Made by a program: the position numbers and the translations under genes. A stretch of DNA of 37,575 bases from an uncultured Geobacter sp. (GTDB lineage: Bacteria > Desulfobacterota > Desulfuromonadia > Geobacterales > CAIOGM01). The notes below the pieces were generated by a model that did no database searches, had not been told where the DNA came from, and was given only the letters and a program-made list of their open reading frames with translations. This document shows, one piece after another, positions 33,174 through 37,575 of the stretch. Each line of letters opens with the position of its first letter. Within the stretch, counting starts at the first letter, position 1. Location of the stretch: contig CAIUWK010000044.1 in assembly GCA_903902855.1 (NCBI GenBank), positions 1 to 37,575 of the forward strand, in the 5' to 3' direction.

Positions 33174-34415
33174 ATGAAAAGATTAACCGCAGTAGCAGCA
33201 GGCGCCATCATGACCCTGTCGGCCCTGGGGACGGCCAACGCCGCCTTCGTCATCGGAGGTGAAAACGGCTGGCAGTTCAGCACCGACGGTATCGTGGATG
33301 TGTTTTCCACATATCAGTCGACCAGCCCAGCGCCCGCAGGCGCAGATGGCACCAAAAGATTCACCTCCTTTCTGAGCGGCTCCACCGAGCAGTACCAGAA
33401 TTTCGGGGTAGAGGTCGGGTTGCTCCCCTCGGTCGTTGCCTTCACCGTCAAGGCACCCACGACCAATGGCATCGATTCCAGCGTGAGGATCGGCATCTAT
33501 CCCAGTATCCAGAATAAAAATCATGACAGCAGGTTTAATACCAGTCCCAATGTGGACTTCCGGGAAATTTTCTATACCGCCAAAGGGGCTTATGGGGAAT
33601 TGCTCGCCGGCCGCGCCCTGAATCTCTATCAGGGAAAGAACATCCTCACCGACATGACGCTTCTGACAGCCGGTGTTGTCCCGGCACCCGGCACCACGAC
33701 GACGCTTGGCCATATCGGCTACGGCTACCTCTATACCAACTTTGGCCCGCAACTACGCTATACCACTCCTGATCTTGGCGGCGTCAAGGTTGCCTTCAGT
33801 ATCAACGAGCCTTACAAAATAAGTGCAGACACCGCAAAGACCCCCACACCGCGCATTGAAACCGAGATCTCCTACGCCTCAACCTTAACCGGGGGAAACC
33901 TTCAGGCGTGGCTCTCCGCCATGTACCAGTCGGCAACCCGCAGTGACACTGCTGCCGCCCGTCCCGGAGCAGACAATCATTCCGTTGGCGGCGCCTATGG
34001 CGCTCAGGTAGAGTTCAGCGGAGTATCTCTTCTGGCGTCCGGCTATGTGGGTGAGGGGCTTGGAATGATCAGTGTTCAGGACGGTGATGTCTTCGGCTCT
34101 TCATCCACGGATTTCGCCGGCAAGGAGAGGACCCAGTTCGGTTTTCTGGCCCAGGCAACCTATCAACTGACCCCCACGGTGAAGATCGGAGCTAACTACG
34201 GTCAAACCCGTCAGCTCAAGAGTGATGACGACAAAAAAGGTGGACATGCCTACTCTCCTATGGAAAAACAGGAGGGTGCGGTGGCTATGGTTACCTATAA
34301 CCTCAACAAGTTCATTCAGTTTGTCGCAGAATACAGCTATGCCCAGAATACCTGGCAGGACGGCGCAACTCAGCACTCCAATAGCCTCGCCCTGGGAACC
34401 ATGTACTACTGGTAA
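33174..34415 (+). CDS. Outer membrane porin
   Basis: The 413-residue precursor has a signal peptide (MKRLTAVAAGAIMTLSALGT, cleavage after ANA). The mature protein is rich in alternating amphipathic strands with aromatic girdles, such as GYLYTNFGPQLRYTTPDLGG, and ends LALGTMYYW, a C-terminal aromatic residue as required for BAM insertion. This fits a 16-strand-type Gram-negative porin, not a TonB receptor. AAGGAGGAG lies 5 bases before the ATG at 33174. Expression probably depends on the sigma-54 promoter at 32870 and on passing the leader terminator, linking it to alcohol dehydrogenase control. Solute unknown. Confidence 0.88.
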   Translation: MKRLTAVAAGAIMTLSALGTANAAFVIGGENGWQFSTDGIVDVFSTYQSTSPAPAGADGTKRFTSFLSGSTEQYQNFGVEVGLLPSVVAFTVKAPTTNGIDSSVRIGIYPSIQNKNHDSRFNTSPNVDFREIFYTAKGAYGELLAGRALNLYQGKNILTDMTLLTAGVVPAPGTTTTLGHIGYGYLYTNFGPQLRYTTPDLGGVKVAFSINEPYKISADTAKTPTPRIETEISYASTLTGGNLQAWLSAMYQSATRSDTAAARPGADNHSVGGAYGAQVEFSGVSLLASGYVGEGLGMISVQDGDVFGSSSTDFAGKERTQFGFLAQATYQLTPTVKIGANYGQTRQLKSDDDKKGGHAYSPMEKQEGAVAMVTYNLNKFIQFVAEYSYAQNTWQDGATQHSNSLALGTMYYW

Positions 34416-34438
34416 CGACTATTACACCAATTGTTAAG

Positions 34439-34461
34439 CCCTCCCCCGCTGAGGGGGAGGG
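34439..34461 (+). terminator. Hairpin after the porin gene
   Basis: CCCTCCCCC (34439-34447), loop GCTGA, GGGGGAGGG (34453-34461): nine GC-rich pairs without a proper T-run (AATTTGC follows). It may end the porin transcript or protect its 3' end. Confidence 0.55.
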
Positions 34462-34538
34462 AATTTGCAGAAGACGCTTGACAAACCGACAGTACGATTC
34501 TCCCTCAACCTCAACCTGTATCATCAGAGGATCAGATC

Positions 34539-34811
34539 ATGCCAAAGTACGTTATAGAACGCGAACTCCCAGGCGCCGGAAACATCCCGCCCCAGGATCT
34601 TCAGGCAATATCCCAGAAATCATGCAGTGTTCTCCAGGGGCTCGGCCCGGAGATCCAGTGGGTGCAGAGCTATGTCACCGACGACAAGATCTACTGCATC
34701 TACATCGCCCCCAACAAGGAAATGGTGCTGGAGCATGCCCGTCAGGGAGGCTTTCCCGCCAACAGCGTCAACGAAGTCCGGACCATGATCGATCCGACCA
34801 CTGCGGAATAA
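34539..34811 (+). CDS. DUF4242 family protein (ferredoxin-like fold, possible metal binding)
   Basis: The 90-residue protein starts MPKYVIERELPGAGNIPPQD and has IQWVQSYVTDDKIYCIYIAP, the core of DUF4242 (PF14026). A Streptomyces member binds nickel, but the function of the family is otherwise unknown. AGGATC lies before the ATG. The next gene, a membrane protein, starts 44 bp downstream and may be co-transcribed. Confidence 0.8.
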   Translation: MPKYVIERELPGAGNIPPQDLQAISQKSCSVLQGLGPEIQWVQSYVTDDKIYCIYIAPNKEMVLEHARQGGFPANSVNEVRTMIDPTTAE

Positions 34812-34855
34812 CACGAGTTTTTCCCTGCAACGAGGCGGGGAAAAGGAGAAGGACC

Positions 34856-35386
34856 ATGACGTTAGCACTGCTTCTTTTGATCTGCATGATGTGGGTACCG
34901 GTAGGACTCCTCTTCCTGGGTTCCGGTGAGGCCAAGAGTACCGGTTTCGTCACCGCCGTGGTGGGGACACTGGTGGTCATCGGCGCCCTCCTGCAGACGG
35001 CCCTTTTCAAGGACCCCTTTACCGGCGGGCTCCTGTTCGTCTTCGGCGTCCTCTACCTGCAGACGGCCCATGTCCTTCTCACCGGCATCGCCGACATGCG
35101 GACTGTAGGGAACGGCGCCCTGGTGGTGGGGATTGTCTGCGCCATGTACGCCTTTCTCTACTTCACCGGAGGCGGCGTGAAGCCCGACGGGAAAACCATT
35201 ATCGATGTGGTCCCCTATCTGGGATTCATGTGCACCACCTTCGTGGTCATCTGCTTCACCGTCACAGGGGTCACCTACGGCAAGATCAATGCCAAGGTTG
35301 CCGCCTGCATGTTCCTGGTACTGAGCTTCACCTGTCTCTTTGTCCCGGCCATCGGCCTCATGGGTTATGGAAAACTCCCCTTCTGA
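34856..35386 (+). CDS. Six-helix integral membrane protein, possibly AmiS/UreI-like
   Basis: The 176-residue protein has about six hydrophobic helices with few charges. The start is the ATG at 34856 with AAAGGAG upstream; the longer open frame from 34478 overlaps the DUF4242 gene and is rejected. Between helices 1 and 2, GSGEAKSTGFVTAVVGTL recalls the DPKST segment of the AmiS/UreI urea/amide channel family, and size and helix number agree. That assignment is tentative because the channel residues cannot be checked by eye. A terminator follows at 35420. Confidence 0.65.
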   Translation: MTLALLLLICMMWVPVGLLFLGSGEAKSTGFVTAVVGTLVVIGALLQTALFKDPFTGGLLFVFGVLYLQTAHVLLTGIADMRTVGNGALVVGIVCAMYAFLYFTGGGVKPDGKTIIDVVPYLGFMCTTFVVICFTVTGVTYGKINAKVAACMFLVLSFTCLFVPAIGLMGYGKLPF

Positions 35387-35419
35387 AGCAGGAGCAGCTC
35401 CTCAAACATTTTTTGCGGG

Positions 35420-35447
35420 AGGGGCACGAAAGTGCCCCTTTCTGTTT
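35420..35447 (+). terminator. Intrinsic terminator with GAAA tetraloop
   Basis: AGGGGCAC (35420-35427), loop GAAA, GTGCCCCT (35432-35439) then TTCTGTTT. It ends the DUF4242/membrane protein unit. Confidence 0.85.
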
Positions 35448-35565
35448 CGTACCGGCTGTTTCGGCATCAATATTGTAGACAGATTTTTTGCCATCACGTA
35501 CGCTTCTCTCCACCCTGGTATGAGCACTGTGTGAATGCCGATAACTGCCAACAAGGAGGAATACG

Positions 35566-36492
35566 ATGAAGATACTTTCCGGATGGTCGCGTGCTACAGT
35601 TATGAGCCTCTCTCTGGCACTGTTACCCCTTACCATGATCGGGACTCCGGCCTTCGCCGGTCAGAGAGCGGTTATCATGGAAACACGGGAACTGTATGTC
35701 TCCGTGGTTCCCCAGGATAGCGCCGGACATATTCCGGTTCCCCCCAACAGCCACCCCGCAGAGATGACCGAGGAACTCCTCGTCACCCTCCTGGATTCCG
35801 TGCAGGTACGCGACACCTTAAAGGCGAAGCCGACTCCACTCTTCACCGAAGGAGCGCTGCAACTGCTGGCGCCTCACCTTCAACAGGCCCTCAGGAAAGC
35901 CGGCCCACGCGAAGACGTGACATTCATTGTCGTCGCACTTTACAAGACCCTCCTGGGGGGAAACACCCCCAAGACGACTTCCGGCCGGTTGTTCTACCTG
36001 GATGGAAAGCTCAATCTCATCTTCGGTGTCGTGAAGGATGAGGGGCGCTCTCGCCTGGATGCACAGGATCGCGATTACCGGCTCATTGCCGTCGGTTCCC
36101 GGCAGGAGACGGCAGCGGGCGACTGGTCGCTGGTCACCGGTGAGGACAGGCCATTTGAACTCCCCCGAAAGGATTGGGTGGTAGTGGACCCCAAGGCAGC
36201 GCGTGTCGTAAAACCGGCGGTCGCTGCCACCCCGGCGGCAACTCCGCACATGAAAAAAGGACCGACGGACCGCCCCCTTTCCCAACGGCTTGCCACCCTC
36301 ATCGAGCTGAAGGAAAAAGGGCTGATCACCGAGGAAGAGTACAAGGCCAAACGCCGCGAAATCATGAACGAGAAGGAGCCGGAGCGGACGCCATCGGAGC
36401 GACTGGCAACCCTCAACGAACTGAAGAAGCAAGGACTGATCACTGACGAAGAGTACCGGGCCAAGCGGCTGCAGATCCTCGGCGACCTGTAA
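35566..36492 (+). CDS. Exported protein with two tandem SHOCT motifs
   Basis: The 308-residue precursor has a signal peptide (core VMSLSLALLPLTMIG, cleavage after AFA). Residues about 35-210 form a domain that I do not recognise, with GRLFYLDGKLNLIFGVVKDE as its most distinctive stretch. After a Pro/Ala linker come two SHOCT motifs: RLATLIELKEKGLITEEEYK and RLATLNELKKQGLITDEEYR. SHOCT motifs are short helical hairpins usually found singly at C-termini and thought to promote oligomerisation. AAGGAGG precedes the ATG. Probably periplasmic or outer-membrane associated. Confidence 0.85.
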   Translation: MKILSGWSRATVMSLSLALLPLTMIGTPAFAGQRAVIMETRELYVSVVPQDSAGHIPVPPNSHPAEMTEELLVTLLDSVQVRDTLKAKPTPLFTEGALQLLAPHLQQALRKAGPREDVTFIVVALYKTLLGGNTPKTTSGRLFYLDGKLNLIFGVVKDEGRSRLDAQDRDYRLIAVGSRQETAAGDWSLVTGEDRPFELPRKDWVVVDPKAARVVKPAVAATPAATPHMKKGPTDRPLSQRLATLIELKEKGLITEEEYKAKRREIMNEKEPERTPSERLATLNELKKQGLITDEEYRAKRLQILGDL

Positions 36493-36531
36493 CTGGAACG
36501 TAGTGTAATTACCGCATAAATGGAGTGCGAC

Positions 36532-36831
36532 ATGTCTCGTAAAAAGGTTACCGTTGTGGCGACATTCAAGGCGAAAGCAGGAATGGAAGATATTCTGAAG
36601 AACGCGTGTCTTGCGTTAATAGACCCGACCCGTGCGGAACCGGGATGCATCACCTACGATTTCCACCAATCCTGCGACGACCAGTCGCACTTCATGTTCT
36701 ACGAGAACTGGATGAGCAAGGAAGAGCTGAACAAGCACCTGGAGATGCCGCCTCTCAAGGAGTTTCTGGGGAAGGTGCCTGAACTCGTGGCGGAACCGGG
36801 GCTGCTTACATTCTGGGAGATGCTGACCTAA
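36532..36831 (+). CDS. Antibiotic biosynthesis monooxygenase (ABM) domain protein
   Basis: The 99-residue protein has [40 protein letters not shown] and [20 protein letters not shown], the single-domain dimeric ABM fold (PF03992, YgiN/LsrG-like). Such proteins act on quinones, aldehydes or signalling molecules, so the function is not specified. The ATG at 36532 has GGAG six bases upstream and is preferred to 36520. It is 19 bp before the DJ-1/PfpI gene, probably one operon. Confidence 0.88.
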   Translation: MSRKKVTVVATFKAKAGMEDILKNACLALIDPTRAEPGCITYDFHQSCDDQSHFMFYENWMSKEELNKHLEMPPLKEFLGKVPELVAEPGLLTFWEMLT

Positions 36832-36850
36832 AAAACAGGAGGAGCATACC

Positions 36851-37432
36851 ATGGCGGCAAGACGAATTTTAATGCTGGTGGGCGATTTTGTGGAGGATTA
36901 TGAGGTGATGGTGCCGTTTCAGGCACTGCTCATGGTGGGGCACACGGTGCACGCCGTCTGCCCCGGCAAGTCTGCCGGCGAGACGGTACGCACGGCTATT
37001 CACGATTTCGAAGGGGATCAGACCTACAGCGAAAAACCGGGGCACAACTTTCATCTCAATGCCGATTTCGACGGAGTGGATGAGACGACCTACGATGCCC
37101 TGGTCATCCCCGGAGGTCGGGCGCCGGAGTATATCCGGCTCAATGCCAGAGTCCTGGAGATTGTCCGGCATTTTGCCGGGACGAACAAACCCATGGCCGC
37201 CATCTGTCACGGTGTCCAGCTCCTGGCCGCCGCCGGAGTGCTCACCGGGAAGAGCTGCAGTGCCTATCCCGCCTGCGCCCCGGATGTCACCAACGCCGGC
37301 GGCAGATACCAATCACTGGAAATGGATCAGGCTTTCACCGACGGCAACCTGGTCACCGCCCCGGCCTGGCCCGCCCACCCCGCCTGGCTGGCCCGGTTCC
37401 TGACGCTGCTGGGGACCAGGATAGAGCCGTAA
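36851..37432 (+). CDS. DJ-1/PfpI family protein
   Basis: The 193-residue protein has the nucleophile elbow [18 protein letters not shown] with Cys119-His120, the upstream [15 protein letters not shown] and the N-terminal acidic residues near 15-18 (DFVEDYEV). Members include proteases, glyoxalases III and stress chaperones; the PfpI-like [15 protein letters not shown] and [15 protein letters not shown] blocks suggest a deglycase/protease-like branch. AGGAGGAG precedes the ATG. With the ABM protein upstream it may handle reactive carbonyls (inference). Confidence 0.92.
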   Translation: MAARRILMLVGDFVEDYEVMVPFQALLMVGHTVHAVCPGKSAGETVRTAIHDFEGDQTYSEKPGHNFHLNADFDGVDETTYDALVIPGGRAPEYIRLNARVLEIVRHFAGTNKPMAAICHGVQLLAAAGVLTGKSCSAYPACAPDVTNAGGRYQSLEMDQAFTDGNLVTAPAWPAHPAWLARFLTLLGTRIEP

Positions 37433-37441
37433 CCCTCCCCC

Positions 37442-37575
37442 ATGGAAAAGAGCACTCAACCCGCGTCCAGCCTCTCGGTCACACCACCGGCATTGCGGGA
37501 TCATCCCTCTAAGCTCTTCGTGGAGAGCACCACCCGCTGCAATCTCTCCTGCGCCATGTGTGTGAAACAGCGGCA
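37442..37575 (+). CDS. Radical SAM protein (5' fragment, runs off window)
   Basis: From the ATG at 37442 the frame is open to the window end (44 complete codons). It contains KLFVESTTRCNLSCAMCVKQ, whose CxxxCxxC is the radical SAM cluster motif. No clear ribosome site precedes this ATG, so the exact start is uncertain. The rest of the gene, and so its subclass, lies beyond the window. Confidence 0.8.
   Translation, partial: MEKSTQPASSLSVTPPALRDHPSKLFVESTTRCNLSCAMCVKQR

Overview
The window comes from a chromosome of a GC-rich (about 60% by eye) Gram-negative bacterium, most likely a Geobacter-type member of the Desulfuromonadia. This is inferred from the gene mix: pilT, a large exported multicopper oxidase, a c6-like monoheme cytochrome, sigma-54 promoters with an NtrC-class regulator, several iron-dependent alcohol dehydrogenases, and PAS histidine kinases. 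No rRNA, tRNA, CRISPR array, phage or insertion sequence was seen.

Region 1 (1-6.2 kb, minus strand). An operon-like run reads tatC, ribF, a PF03706 flippase-like membrane protein, a DUF2723 membrane protein and aroE, with 4-bp stop/start overlaps or very small gaps. Downstream lie inverted heptanucleotide repeats and the 5' end of pilT. Region 2 (6.2-10.7 kb) has a YtxH stress-type protein on plus. On minus are msrA, a SulP anion transporter, a 4-oxalocrotonate tautomerase-like protein, tag, a coiled-coil membrane protein and a four-helix (PF04020) membrane protein. Region 3 (10.8-17.7 kb, plus) has a ferredoxin, a beta-carbonic anhydrase, an exported multicopper oxidase of about 1,150 residues, queF, a monoheme cytochrome, a frameshifted Uma2 nuclease gene and an ankyrin protein. 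Region 4 (17.7-20.3 kb, plus) is a polar amino acid ABC transporter whose permease carries an unusual exported TPR-like N-terminus.

Region 5 (20.3-32.6 kb, all minus) is the most interesting part. In transcription order it reads: Fe-ADH (adh2), PAS histidine kinase, NtrC-type sigma-54 activator, radical SAM/SPASM protein, a second Fe-ADH (adh1), MoxR ATPase, CoxE-like VWA protein, a small Cys-rich protein, a glycerol-dehydrogenase-like ADH and a second, closely related PAS kinase. Two separate [alcohol dehydrogenase + kinase] pairs are translationally coupled. Near-identical -24/-12 promoters (TTGGCAT-N5-TTGCT type) lie upstream of adh1, upstream of adh2-kinase-regulator, and divergently upstream of an outer-membrane porin at 33.2 kb. 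I propose a self-regulated sigma-54 system for alcohol or polyol oxidation that includes its own porin, dehydrogenases, signalling proteins and a candidate MoxR/VWA maturation pair. The porin leader also carries a nested hairpin and a strong intrinsic terminator, so it is either an attenuator or a sigma-54-driven small RNA.

Region 6 (33.2-37.6 kb, plus) has the porin, a DUF4242 protein, a six-helix membrane protein, an exported protein with tandem SHOCT motifs, an ABM-domain protein, a DJ-1/PfpI protein and the start of another radical SAM gene cut by the window edge.
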